Source: Cerrena zonata (lineage: Eukaryota > Basidiomycota > Agaricomycetes > Polyporales > Cerrenaceae). From it: a DNA stretch of 64,000 bases. Where the stretch lies: positions 2,542,001 through 2,606,000 of the forward strand of contig JASBNA010000001.1 in assembly GCA_038087015.1 (NCBI GenBank), written 5' to 3'. The translations under genes and the position numbers were made by a program. Of this stretch, positions 39,466-51,447 are shown in pieces; the first letter of the stretch is position 1, and each line of letters opens with the position of its first letter. The notes beneath the pieces are model-generated. The model saw nothing but the letters and a program-made list of their open reading frames with translations, searched no databases and had not been told where the DNA came from.

Positions 39466-40525
39466 GCTTAGTGGCCGCAGGTAATATGGATTTGGTTGTG
39501 TGGTGGGGATAGACTGATACCATTGTAGTGTTGTTTCAATGTGTACGTATACATCGTTGTTGTAATCTATTGTATATGGATCTATACATACTGGTAGTTG
39601 TCGAACGATCACCAGGCACCGGCGTAGTGACCGCGGATCTGAATACCCATCCGAGTCGGTTATTCAAAATGCTGTGACGTCAGCGAGATTTTGTGGCGTT
39701 ATCGAGGATCACCAAACATGTCATCGATCGAAATGTGTAAGCGCCATTTGTGGAAGGCGAGAGTCTGTGAAGGTCGGTCGATGAATAGAAAACGCAGCTC
39801 GACGCAGTTATCGATCCTCTACTCTTGGACGATTGGCGTTGAAAGCGAACCTTGTGACGGGAGCATCTGTCTATGTGAACGTAAGTGGAGGTTCTCGTTG
39901 TGAAAAAGTGGATATTTGGAAGCGCTGATCGAGGACGCCGGGCGCATCCGACGGACTGTGATTGGATAAGAAGCAAGAAAGGGGATGGCGGGAGAACGGT
40001 AGAGTCTCATTCGCTTATGTCGGCCGCACACTCGTTCGCGTTCTGCGCATGCCCGGACCCAGGCTGGAGTGCACAAGCACAGTGCAGAAAATATGACGAG
40101 GTCTTTGCATTGCTAACGCCGAACGGTATGCAGAACTCCACGGGTCGTCGCTTACGGCACAATTTGTAGTCGCGCTCCAGGGAAATGTCAATGGGGATGA
40201 CTTTGTGGGCAGTGATGTCATGGGGGATGCTCGAGGTGGTCTTTGAGAACAAACGAGCCCCGGACCGAGTGAGAAGAGAGAGAAGAGGCCCGCCCGCAAG
40301 AAGGCTCGACACTCGCCGTCCCTCCTCTTTTCCGAACATATAAGCCCGCTCCTTTTCTTTTCCCCTCCACACCCTATTTCTACTTCCATACCACCCTACC
40401 CTCAAATCTTTTCGTTCCCCCAAAACATCTTTTACCCCTCCCCCAATCTATCCCCCTCCTTCTTCCCCGCACACAACATTACCCCCTCAAGCGATCGGAT
40501 TAGTCAACGCCGCTAATTCTTTATC
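39466..40525. other. Intergenic and promoter of the hexose transporter
   Basis: About 1 kb. The last 200 bp before the transporter ATG are strongly C/T-rich (about 40330-40520), a common feature of highly expressed fungal promoters. No gene found. Confidence 0.55.
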
Positions 40526-42805
40526 ATGCCGCTGTTTTACACGTACGTCCCCCTCTCACCTCTCAACCACCATTGCGCTCAATCATGTCACCTCACAGAC
40601 AAGGCGTACCCATAGGGTACATGGCCATCATGTTGGCCGTTTTGGCTTCAATGGGAGGCGTACGTACCCATCTCACCTCTCGATCGACTGCTCACTAACC
40701 TACTCGTGTTCTCTAGTTCATATTTGGTGTAAGCTGTCTTCAACACCCACTGCTTAACGTTTTCTCACTTCCCTCAATCTAGTATGACACAGGTCAAATT
40801 TCTGACATTGTGGTACGTTTTATTGTCATCGTTCTCTCTTGGTTCTATGCTCATCCATATACAGCTTATGCCCGATTTCCTACTCCGATTTGCGACCTGT
40901 GGAACACCAGGGGACGCTTCGACATGCAGCTTTAGCAGAACTCGCGAAGGTCTCATCGTCGCTCTACTCTCCATCGGAACTTTGTTTGGCGCCTTACTCG
41001 GTGCTCGGTGCGTACATTTCAACTTCATCTCATCATTCATAGAGATACTAAGTTTCATTACAGTATTGCTGACACTCTCGGACGAAGGAAGGCGATGACT
41101 GTTGAATGTATCGTTTTCATTGTCGGAGTTGTTGTTCAAATCGCTTCGGAGCATACATGGCAGCAGTTTGCCGTCGGTCGTCTGATCAGCGGTCTTGGTG
41201 TTGGTGCCCTTTCTGCCGCTGTCCCAATGGTAGGTCTCCATTTTGTCTATGCGCAGTGAACTGTGTTCATTCCTTTTGCCCATAGTATCAAGCTGAGACT
41301 GCGCCTCCGCAAATCCGTGGTACCCTCACAGCCACATACCAACTCTTCATCACATTCGGTATTCTGGTCGCTTACTGTATCTCCATCGGTACGCGTAATG
41401 TTGACGGATCTGCATCATGGAGAATTGTTGTCGCCATCGGCATTCTCTGGGCGCTAGTCCTTGGTATTGGAATGTTGTTCATGCCCGAGTCTCCTCGGTA
41501 TGTGACTGCTGTATCTTTGAAGATTTTGATGTATTGACCTTCCTATCTGTAGTTGGTTAGCTCGTAAGGGTCGTTACGATGAAGCGAAATACGCACTTGC
41601 TCGCGCACGAGGTGTAAACCCGAAAGAGGCTGATGATAACATCAAGATCCACCGTGAAGTTAGTCGATTCGCTTTTGAAGTGTAATAAAATCTAATCTTT
41701 AATCTAGCTCGCCGATATGCGAACTGCTGTAGAGCACGAGGCTGCGATCCAGGCCGGTTGGATTGATTGCTTCAAGCCTGAAAACAAGCAACTGTACAGG
41801 ACATTATTGGGTATGACCCTGCAGATGTTCCAACAGCTTACTGGTGCCAACTACTTCTTCTACGTGAGTTTTCTCCGTCGAGTATAATGCTATCTATACT
41901 CATTCAATGTGTCATAGTATGGCGCAACTGTCTTTGTATCGGTCGGTATCTCTGACTCGTACGTGACCCAAATCATTCTTGGCGCTGTCAACTTTGTTTG
42001 TACATTCGGAGGAATGTATGTCATGGAAAAGGTAAAGTAAAACTATCTGTTGTTGCAGTACCTCAAACTGACATGGTCTAGTTCGGTCGTCGTATCCCGT
42101 TAATGATCGGAGGTGTCTGGCAATCGTTCTGGCTGTTCGTATTTGCGGCAGCTGGTACCGCAAAGGATCCCACCACTGATAAAGGCATCGGCAAATGTAC
42201 GTCCGGACCTTTGTTCACTCCTCCATACTTATTAATGTCTCTGTTCTCTAGTAATGATAGTCTCTGCCTGTTTCTTCATCTTCGGTTATGCCATGACGTG
42301 GGCTCCCGGTATCTGGATTCTCACCGGTGAAACATTCCCAACAAGAACTCGTTCCAAGCAAGCCGCTCTGGCCGCCGCCTCCAACTGGCTATGGAACTTC
42401 CTCCTGGCGTTCTTCACACCGTATATCATTGGTGCTATCAGCTTCAAATACGGTTTCGTCTTTGCTGGTGCGTCATTCTACTATCACTTCATCTGAAGTT
42501 AAATCTCATAAATCTGTTTTGTAGCTTGCAACTTGACTGGCGCTGTCATCGTTTACTTCTTCCTCTACGAATCCTCTGACTTGTCGTTGGAGAGCGTCGA
42601 CATGATGTACTGCGACCCTAACTGCAAACCATGGACCTCGCGTAACTGGGCTCCGGAAGGCTTCAGCTCTCGTGCTGAGATTGTTGAACAGAGCAAAGCT
42701 GCTGAAGCTGGAAAGGCCTACACAGGTGCCGAGGAGGGTCGTATTGAACACGGGAATGGAACGACGAATGGCACCAATGGCTACTCGAAGGAAGCTGCGG
42801 TATAA
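40526..42805 (+). CDS. MFS hexose transporter (HXT type)
   Basis: Thirteen exons: 40526-40542, 40599-40659, 40717-40728, 40783-40812, 40865-41007, 41064-41229, 41286-41497, 41553-41658, 41708-41863, 41918-42031, 42082-42196, 42252-42467, 42525-42805. They sum to 1629 bp, 542 residues, with no frame break. A 12-TM sugar porter of the plasma membrane. Signatures: FIFGYDTGQISD in TM1, DTLGRRKAM, GRLISGLGVG, PESPRWLARKGRYDEA, QQLTGANYFFYYG in TM7, and FGRRIPLMIGG. The C-terminal tail is Gly/Asn/Glu-rich and cytosolic. Substrate is probably glucose or another hexose; nothing distinguishes transporter from sensor. The first four exons are tiny (17, 61, 12, 30 bp) and together encode TM1. Confidence 0.93.
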
Positions 42806-43195
42806 TCACACCGCGTTCAACGAAACACGGCCGTCAATGAAACAATTCTTGAAATCACGCCAGATCTACGTACATACTAAACGTTGTATAGTCTTTTTCT
42901 ACTTTTCACGAGCTAACGTTAACTAGCAAGATATCCCTCATGAGTCATAATTGTACCTCATCCATAATAGCGCATCTACCTGTGATCCATGTAGCTTTAG
43001 TATCAGCATCAGGAATACAAATGAGTGGAATGAATTCTTTGACTTGGTGTGATGTCGATGAGCGTCAGAGTGCATACATCTTAGATGGACGCGTGAGCGT
43101 GGTGACGTCCATAAGTGGCTTCTTTACCTTGTACGACGCGCGTCCGCTACTCTTATTGACCTACTTTCACTGCGATAGTCTAGATACAACATACA
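42806..43195. other. Intergenic between hexose transporter and SHP1
   Basis: A 390-bp stretch with the transporter 3' end and SHP1 promoter. No gene or repeat seen. Confidence 0.55.
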
Positions 43196-44777
43196 ATGTC
43201 GGGAAACAACACTCCTCGCACTCTTGGTGGCGATCCCGTCGATGGACCCACTAATTGGCCGAGTACATCGTCCAACTCTGCTCCAAGGATCGGGAGGATC
43301 GGTGGCTGGGGAGCGTCCTCATCCTCTTCCTCATCCTCTAGGTGTGTACTTTCTCTATTTGAAGCGCATACATAATGTGAATATGTTCCATTTGATAGGC
43401 CGTCTGGCGGTGGAAGGATTGCTACTCTTCGAGACATTGCTAGTAACAGTGGACCTGGTCCATCGATGGGTAGATCTGGAGAGGCACCTCCCCCTGGTGG
43501 AGGACATGCACATGGCGAAGATGATGACGAAGAAGATGATGATGAAGAAGAAGGAAGAGAGAAGGGGGGTGAGAACTGGTATGCTGGTGGAGAGCGAAGG
43601 TGCGTTGAACTCGCATAATATTCGGTTTTGTGAACTAATGAGTACGCGTGGATATAGTGGCCTCTCCGTTCAGAATCCCAACGCGCCAAGCAACCAACCT
43701 GGTGGGGATTTGGTTCGAGATCTTTTGCGTCGGGCATCCCGGTATGTCTTGTCAATGTCTTTTCAGACCGTATGTATAGTGCTCATCTGCTATTTATATA
43801 TTGTAGGGGTCTTGGACCTGCACCTGAACCTCGCGATTCTATATTTTCGGGCGGTGGACATAGACTCGGTAGTGATGAGGTAGAGAGCGAGTTTATTCCC
43901 GATCCCAATGCCCCTGGTAAGTTGGATGATATGGTGGTACCCTACAAGACTCATGCGTGACCAATACTTTAGATGAAGAGGAATTAGAAACAGTGGTTCG
44001 TCATCTTACCCTTTGGCGTGATGGTTTCTCCATTGAGGATGGTGAACTTTTGCGCTATGGTGATGAAAGGAACGAAAGTATTCTCGCAGATATCAATTCA
44101 GGGTATGTTTTCTCCGACGTAATAGCATTGTTTCTGGATCTCACTTCCCCTCTTAGTCGAGCACCTCCGTCTGTTGTCGGCGTCGAGGTCGGCCAGCCTG
44201 TAGAATTACGTGTGGTTAAACGTTTGAACGAAGATTATGTCCCACCTCCGCCCACTAGTCGTCCTTTCGGAGGGGCTGGACATCGACTGGGTTCACCTCT
44301 TCCGGGAGCCGTCGTTGATGTCGATACTTCTATGCCTGGTTCATTCCCCGGTACTTCGAGGTCGGTGCCCGCGTCGAGTGCTGCAGCTTCAGCTCCGGGT
44401 GGTAGTGGAGGAACTAAATTTGAGGTGGATCAGACGAAACCAACGACGAGCGTTCAGGTCCGATTGGCAGATGGCACACGGTCAGTCTGGTTGCCTAATT
44501 ACTGTGGTATTATTGTACTGACTGCTTGAGTTAGAATGATATGTCAGATGAACTTGGATCATACAGTACGCGACATCCGGAATTTTATCAACGCGTAAGT
44601 CTCCTTTCTCTCCTTTTGACTATAATTGTTAATTGGATAACCAGTTCTCGACCGGAAAACAACTCGCGTGCTTATACCATTGGCACGACATTCCCAAATC
44701 GGGTCCTCGAAGATGATTCCCAGACCATTCAAAATGCTGGGTTGGTGAAGGGTGTTGTTGTTCAGCGTTGGCTGTAA
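43196..44777 (+). CDS. SHP1: p47/Shp1-type Cdc48 cofactor with SEP and UBX domains
   Basis: Eight exons: 43196-43341, 43399-43599, 43658-43741, 43807-43916, 43973-44102, 44157-44480, 44535-44594, 44645-44777. 1188 bp, 395 residues, no frame break. Adaptor of the AAA ATPase Cdc48/p97 in membrane fusion, protein degradation and PP1 regulation. Residues 1-110 are Ser/Gly-rich with a strongly acidic Asp/Glu patch. The SEP domain is at about 185-255 ([31 protein letters not shown]). The UBX domain is at about 318-395 ([33 protein letters not shown] with the FP loop for p97, final VVVQRWL). I see no N-terminal UBA domain, which many relatives have. The acceptor of exon 7 must be the second AG at 44533-44534 to keep frame. 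Confidence 0.92.
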
Positions 44778-45988
44778 AAACAGAAAGAACCCAAATAGAT
44801 TTTTTGTCTTTGGCATATTGGCCTTCTACATGTTTATGATTCTCAACCACTTTGACAATAGTATCCACAGGCAAAGGCTCTGTGTAGTATTTTGACCTTT
44901 GCCGGATAGGCCACGCTCAAAACTTTATAATACAGAGAAGATATTGATAAAAAAGTGAATGGCTTTTTTATGGTGTCAAAATGATCACCACTAGCTTATC
45001 ACCTATGTTGTAGATTTATGTTACTGCAATTTGAAAGGAAAGTGAAAATTATTATTGAAGGATATAGCCAACATGAGAGCTTGCATTTGAGATAAATACC
45101 TCAGTCCTTAATCTTTTGGATTTTTCTATATATGTTATATCTCAAAGGTGAGTGTTTAGAATGCTTCTTGCCTTTGAAATATGCTTAAAACTAGTGGGAT
45201 CTTTTATAGGATTTTACTTGGAGTTTTGTGTACTATTTTGTATAAATTATGTTGAAAGTTAAAAGGCTGTATGTGCCAGTCTTCAAAATGACTTACTGTA
45301 CTCTTATGACCAAAGGGGATGTCTTACATCACAAGCCTCAAATCTGTCACATTTTATCATTCTATGCAGAGTTGTTCAAGACACTCATCTTAGGATAGAG
45401 GTGGCATGGAGAGGATGCAATATTCTAAGTGGCAGTTGTGGCTAGGGTAAGCATGGGTGGTATAATGACAGTGTATACTATGTCGGAAAAATCTTATCTG
45501 CATTGGAATGGGGCGCCCATTGAAACCCAATTGGGATGGGAATTCCGATAAGATAAGCTCCATTGCAATCGCATCGTAACGTAGGGCGCTAGCATTGAGC
45601 AACATTGGGTATACAACATGAATAAAACTTGACATATCTATGTGGTTTTGCCATATATTTGGAAAATTTCAATTGCTAAAGAAAGTAGAGGTATTTCTCA
45701 CATATAATATTGTCTCTATGCATAAGTGAAGCACACCTAACAGTCTGGACATTTCAGAAAGGGCACTAAAAGCAAATTTTAAACTTCAAACTCCCTTCTA
45801 TTCATCATTATATAGTGCCATGGTACTGAAAACAACTCAGAGACATAATGTAAAGTGGATAAAATGAGCTCAGATGAGCCAAACACAAGGATTGTTTGAC
45901 TTAGGTTGCAGTGCGCTACTTGTCAAATGCTTAAGTCCTCTAAATCCGAGGAATGAGATATAGCCCATCAACTTTCTCTGTCACTAAA

Positions 45989-46051
45989 GGCCTTTTAGAC
46001 TAGTGGTTAAGATGTGTGGTCTTGCGTGGGTGAGGGCATAGGTTCGAACCC
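45989..46051 (+). repeat. tRNA-like Pol III promoter (SINE-head candidate)
   Basis: An A-box match TAGACTAGTGG (45996-46006) and a B-box match GGTTCGAACCC (46041-46051) stand 34 bp apart, with the offset expected within a tRNA. The acceptor, D and T stems do not pair, so this is not a functional tRNA gene. A tRNA-derived SINE head is likely. Confidence 0.45.
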
Positions 46052-46233
46052 CCAGGTGAGTACAGTCAATATGTAAGTGGATCAATATCTCTGTGATTTA
46101 CCAAGTAGTAAACAAGTAGTAAATATGTAATTAATATAATAATCTATCATATAATATATAATAATCTATCATATAATATATAATAACCAGCATAGATACT
46201 AGCTAATAAATAGTAAGACCCAGAAAGGTTACA

Positions 46234-46380
46234 AATTAGTTTTTGGGCACTACCGGACCGCTCATTGGGATGGCATTGGGACGCCCATTTCAATGGGCAT
46301 CCCAATGTGATTCCAATGGTTACTCTCATATCTATATGCGGTCTCAATGCCGCCTCGGCATTAAGGCATCATAATGCCAT
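46234..46380. repeat. Cluster of palindromes
   Basis: A 34-bp near-perfect palindrome at 46274-46307 (arms CATTGGGACGCCCATT and AATGGGCATCCCAATG) is followed by AATGCCG/CGGCATT and GGCAT/ATGCC hairpins near 46345-46380. Related words (GCGCCCATTGAAACCCAATT) occur at about 45518. The cluster is richer in G+C than its surroundings and could be a small foldback element. Confidence 0.5.
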
Positions 46381-47745
46381 TGAAAGGGATTAAAACACCC
46401 CCTTAAAATTTCTGACATAGAATGACAGGTTGTCAGTTGTAATCAGATAAAGGCTAGTCAGTGTGGGGATTTACAATCAATAGCAAGAGAGTCTCAGGTA
46501 AATCTTTATACTGGATATCCTTTGTTGTTTGAGTGTGGGGAGAATGTTACTGAATAAAGGCATAGCATTCAATGACAAAGTGCCAAAGAGGGAGGAGTAA
46601 AAAAAGTAAGCATCATGGAAAAAATAAAGTCATGATGAACTGTTACAACTTAGGGGGGTTTGCCACATAACATTTTCCCACAGTATCTAAACATACTATG
46701 TACCACAATGCTTGACTTACTGCTGGGAAGCATCATATAGGACTGCAATGTGTAGTAGCTATTGGTATACTAATAAAATGATTTTTTAAACCTCACCACA
46801 TATTAAAGCATGAATATTTTTTAAGAGTCCAAAGTTTGTGTGTGTGAGAGAATGAATATTTGAGCACACTGCAAATCATAAAAGTGAGAGAAAATGCATT
46901 CATGCATGTAATCTTATAGTAGAACATATTCACAATACTCATCAGTCTCATCATCAACTTCTCCATCTTCCAGTCTCAGTGTACCTCAGAAATCCTCTTC
47001 CCCCTCTTCACCATCTTCAAATCCTTCACTCTCACTGTTCTCTCTATCATTATCATACTCATAGCTGAACATCTCATTCTCCAGGTCCTTGTCTTCATCC
47101 ATAAACTCCAAGGGAAGTTTTCCATTTCTCCTCAGGTTCTTTTTCTATATCTTTTTCACTCTGGGCATATTACAATGATACTTTGTTGTAGCATGGGAAC
47201 CCAGTTAGAGCTAAGACTACATATGATGAGGTAGCATTACAAGGTATATAGACCAATAGTGATAGATAGATCAAGCTTGAGCTTGACCTGAGATATATAC
47301 AACTATATATACTAACTATAGTGGTCTATGCACTAGGGCTGTGCATGCTAACTATAACTACAGAAGGCAAATGGAAGAGCAAGGCAGAGGAAGCTGAGAA
47401 GCTTTAGTGATAGTGGGCATGTGTGAGAAACACTATAACTATAAAGGGGAAAGGGAAGCACCACACACCATCCAGTGGAATATATACTATATATAATGCA
47501 GTAAGTAGGGCACTTTTTTACTATATGAAATGGCATAGTGGTACCTAGATGTATTAGATCATTATAGTGTTAGTAATGGAGTAGTAGCATATATCCTGCA
47601 CAGTGTATAGTACTATTGCCAATGGAGGAGAGTGATGTACCATATAAATGGTCTTCATTGTATCAATTGATATAGTAAGCTCCACTGAGTGAAAGTGTTT
47701 CCACACACAATGGCTACAATGCCCTAACTGGAAGTTGCAAATTGC

Positions 47746-47868
47746 CATAGGTGATAGGCTGGTGGTGCCCATTATGCCTAGAGAGGCAGCTATATGCAAT
47801 AGAATGGTTGTGGTCATTATGCTTAGAGAGATAGCTGTAGGTAATAGGATTGTTGTGGTCATTAGAAT
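47746..47868. repeat. Short tandem repeat of about 45 bp
   Basis: About two and a half diverged copies of a 45-bp unit with the core GGTTGTGGTCATTATGCTTA (copies start near 47761, 47806 and 47851). Confidence 0.55.
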
Positions 47869-49442
47869 TATGAGCAAATATGTACATAATGGACTAATGG
47901 TTAGTAACCCCATCTTAACAGAAATACCATTCACAATGGGTAGGAAATATATTATTGTTTATGAGGGATACCATACACATGCAGATATGTTACTAATATA
48001 ATATGGAGTATATATATAAAGCAGGTGAAGCTGAGGACATGATACTTATAAACCAGCATATATATATATATTGGAACTACTCAGCTTCCTCTTCATCCAC
48101 ACAAGCTTAAAAGACTAGACCCTATAACTGCTATAAACCCTCCTACAATAATAACATTATATTGCATAGTGCTAGAGGCAGGCTACTGCACATTGAAGCT
48201 GTGTGAGTTGTCTGAGAAAGTAGCCATTAGTCAGGAAAGTGAAATTAGCAGGAGTATGGTATGTGCGGCCATGACCAGTATGTTCACTCAGCATAAATCA
48301 CAATATGCTTAAATATATATAAGGCAGATGCAGAACATAATTAAGGCTACTATGTTTGGATATAATAGATAGATAGGGGAGGCACAGGTGTACTGAGCAT
48401 GTAAACTTCACATACAAAAATCAGATGATCACTGTTTATTTAAAATGAGGAGGTTAAGGTTAGGGGATAGATGTAGAGGTGAGTATGGGCTTCAATAGGC
48501 AGGCAGTGATTATCAATAAGGTTCACAGGGTCATATATAACAGATAGGATACATAAGTCTATATTACAGACCAGTTGTGGAGCCATAGAGATATTGCTTA
48601 GAAACCTTAAAGCAAGTAAAAAGGGTTTGCAGATATGCAAGGTAAAGTGAGAACAATAAAGATAGCATCAGCAGGTTTGCAAATAGGGCCAGAAATCTAG
48701 TATCATACTTAAACACTATGAAATCACAAGGCAAGAACTCATCATATACATGCATTATATTGAGGCTCATTAATCATGCAGGCATACAGCAATTACGTAT
48801 AAGGCTGGACCCACAACAAGCCACTTTAGTGCAGTGTTGAAATGTAGCCATACAAACATACTCTCTTCATCTCATTTGCTTTCAAGTTCTACATACTCTC
48901 AAAACAGCATCTTCAAATAGCACAATACAGATCTCAGTTAAATCATGAAGTGCAATTGGGCAAAGTAGTAACCAGCTTTATGCACTGGGCTAACTCCATG
49001 ACTTCCATCCTTGCCCAGAAAGAAGAAATGTATATAGTATAGTTTGCAGAAGTCAAAATGAAGCTGGTGAGTAAATCACTCATCTATACAATGTAATAAT
49101 TGACATAGTAGCAGAGTACTGAGTCCATGAGCCTCTGCTATTGACAGTACCTCCATGATGATGTTGAAGAAGGTCTATGTATATTGTACAATTATATGCA
49201 AAATAACTGGGACTCATGTTGGGCCCCTTTTGCTGGCAATCTTGTACCTAATACCAGTGCAAGTCTGGCACCACTGGAGCCCCAAAAAATCCCACTATTT
49301 CTACCTGAGCCTATTATCTCTCCCTAGGAAGAAGCCACTCAATCAGCAACTCAATGAAAGGCTAAGGGGCCAATAAACAAGAAGCAATTGCAGGCAGATT
49401 CTGCATCTACCTCAAATATGTTACCATCTTGCACTCTACCAC

Positions 49443-49929
49443 ACTGGATATAATACAAAATTTCTAGGCATAAAAGAGCAAGGAAAGATTTTAGAAAAAA
49501 TCCTAGCTTTTTTTGCTAGACTTTGCACCTAAAAAAATTAAAAAAGATTCAGAATAGTTGTAAAATCTTTTGCAGTTAAAGAGGATGAAAGGATTCAGAA
49601 TCTTTGATATCATAAAAACTTTCATCACTCAATCTACAGGCCTATTAACCTACTTATTGGTTCACTTATAGCTATATCAGACTATTAGTAAGTAAGTTGA
49701 CAAGTTAACAAGTTAATTTCTAGGCTGATAGACTAGTTTGTTTAGTGATGGAGAATTTTATAAGATCAAAGATTCTGAATCTTTTCATCTTTTTTAACTG
49801 CAAAAGATTTTACAACTATTCTGAATATTTTTTGATTTTTTAGAGTGCAAAGTCTAGTAAAAAAGCTGGGATTTTTTCTAGAATCTTTCTTTTCTCTTTT
49901 ATGTCTAAAAGTTCTGTATTATACCTAGT
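49443..49929. mobile_element. Foldback / MITE-like element with long inverted arms
   Basis: The left arm (about 49443-49640) and right arm (about 49740-49929) are inverted copies over nearly 190 bp, e.g. ATTCAGAATAGTTGTAAAAT on the left and its reverse complement on the right. Ends read ACTGGATATAAT and ATTATACCTAGT. The unique centre is about 100 bp. No coding sequence and no clear target duplication. A one-arm copy is at 54088-54201. Confidence 0.7.
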
Positions 49930-50034
49930 ATAAGCATCCAGTCACAGGTGCTAGCAAATTGGATGTAAACAATAATCCTCTGATTGTACCAATTAAGATC
50001 AAGCATCCTTCAAGAAATACATGAAGTGAAAAGA

Positions 50035-50177
50035 GGAAGGGGAAGGGGAAGGGGAAGGGGAAGGGGAAGGGGAAGGGGAAGGGGAAGGGGAAGGGGAAGG
50101 GGAAGGGGAAGGGGAAGGGGAAGGGGAAGGGGAAGGGGAAGGGGAAGGGGAAGGGGAAGGGGAAGGGGAAGGGGAAG
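50035..50177 (+). repeat. (GGGGAA)n microsatellite, about 24 copies
   Basis: A pure hexanucleotide array of 143 bp, all purine on the plus strand. The long Gly-Arg and Phe-Pro reading frames across it are artefacts of the repeat. Confidence 0.97.
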
Positions 50178-50343
50178 AAGATATTCAGAGCCTTGAGTTG
50201 GTTAAAATTAAGTAGCAGTTTCAAAGTAGGAGGTGATAGGTCTCATCACACTTCAGCCTATGCTGTTAACTTTTTACAAAAAACTTCTGCAATTGTCTGG
50301 ACCTGATGTGAATGCAGAGAGTGAACCTAAGATAACAGATAAG

Positions 50344-50372
50344 ATACTTCAGTCTGTTGTAGTGGTAGAATA
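50344..50372 (+). repeat. 29-bp direct copy of the 51204 hairpin
   Basis: ATACTTCAGTC followed by TGTTGTAGTGGTAGAAT repeats the first part of the hairpin at 51204-51242 with one difference at the end, on the other side of the hAT element. Confidence 0.7.
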
Positions 50373-50463
50373 ACTAATATTGTATAGTACATAAGATAAC
50401 AGATAACTACACTAGCAGTCAATATATGTAATGTATGAAAGGGTAATGAATACACACAATACT

Positions 50464-51200
50464 TAGTGTTGTTCACAGCTCAGCTCAGAGCTGTGAGCCA
50501 CTCAAGCTAGCCATTTTGAAGCCAGCTAAAGTATAATTGGCTCATTTGGGCTTGGCTCAAGTTGGCTCAGTCCAGTTTCAGCTTAAGTAGCTCAGAGCCA
50601 GTACTTTGGCCATTTGGCCAGCAATATGTGGCTTAGCCTCTGAATACTAAATTGCAATTATGTTAAACTCATGGCTGCTTAAAAAAGGATAGGGTGCTTT
50701 TCAATCTACTATTTAATACCCTGGTACCCTATTCAATTAGAGAAATGTGTCAATTTAGAGTGATTTCCTAGACCCAATATTGCAATATTTATCTTAAATG
50801 GTAATATAATAAATATTTGCACAGTATATACAGCTATTGTTACATATATAGGCATATTTCATGGTAATCTATGTTTGTATTATACAGGTGCATAGCAACT
50901 TCACCCCAATTTCAACATTCAGCACTAGATTAGTGATTTTGGGAGAGAAATATAATATATATATATTATTATATATCACTTAGTATATTTGTAGTAGCAG
51001 CTTCTATGTCAATATATAGGCTATTGTCTTGCTATTGCATTGCTAGGATCTAGCACCTAAGCCGGTTTCAAGCTGGGTTCAAGCCCAAACTAGTTTGACT
51101 CAAGCCTGATGCAATGGTTCAACTTTCAAATTAGTCGAAGTTCCCCTAAGCTGATAGAAAACTGGCCAAATACAAGCTGAGCCAAGCTAGAACAACACTA
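50464..51200. mobile_element. Non-autonomous hAT transposon with 8-bp target duplication
   Basis: A 737-bp element with perfect 11-bp terminal inverted repeats TAGTGTTGTTC / GAACAACACTA, flanked on both sides by ACAATACT (50456-50463 and 51201-51208). TAGTG-type ends and an exact 8-bp duplication are diagnostic for the hAT superfamily. The inside has no transposase frame; both ends contain GCTCA/AGCC-rich subterminal repeats, as in hAT elements that bind transposase. Confidence 0.85.
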
Positions 51201-51203
51201 ACA

Positions 51204-51242
51204 ATACTTCAGTCTGTTGTAGTGGTAGAATGACTGAAGTAT
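51204..51242. repeat. Hairpin overlapping the hAT target site
   Basis: ATACTTCAGTC (51204-51214) and GACTGAAGTAT (51232-51242) form an 11-bp stem around a 17-base loop. The right-hand hAT target duplication overlaps its left arm. Confidence 0.6.
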
Positions 51243-51447
51243 CAGGGTGTGACAATATTAAATATGAGTGATTGAGCATGAGCTCGATAAGGCTACTAAA
51301 GAATGGAACAAAAGTAGATGCTAGGTGTTATGCTATGCTTATATTCTAACACCTGATTTGAAAAATACCACACAACTTGTATGAAAGTTTTTACAAAACA
51401 TTCCAGTCACTTGTGACCTATTTGTAACTATTCTGTGACCTTTTTCA

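Noticed and set aside
45989..46060. Functional tRNA gene
   Set aside because: Pol III boxes are present, but acceptor, D and T stems do not pair.
48172..48314. Short frame (ISQESEISRSMVCAAM) reminiscent of the helix-turn-helix of Tc1/mariner transposases
   Set aside because: Too short and not continued up- or downstream; similarity is an impression only.
49925..50224. Long Gly-Arg and Phe-Pro reading frames on both strands
   Set aside because: They are translations of the (GGGGAA)n array, with no start context or homology.
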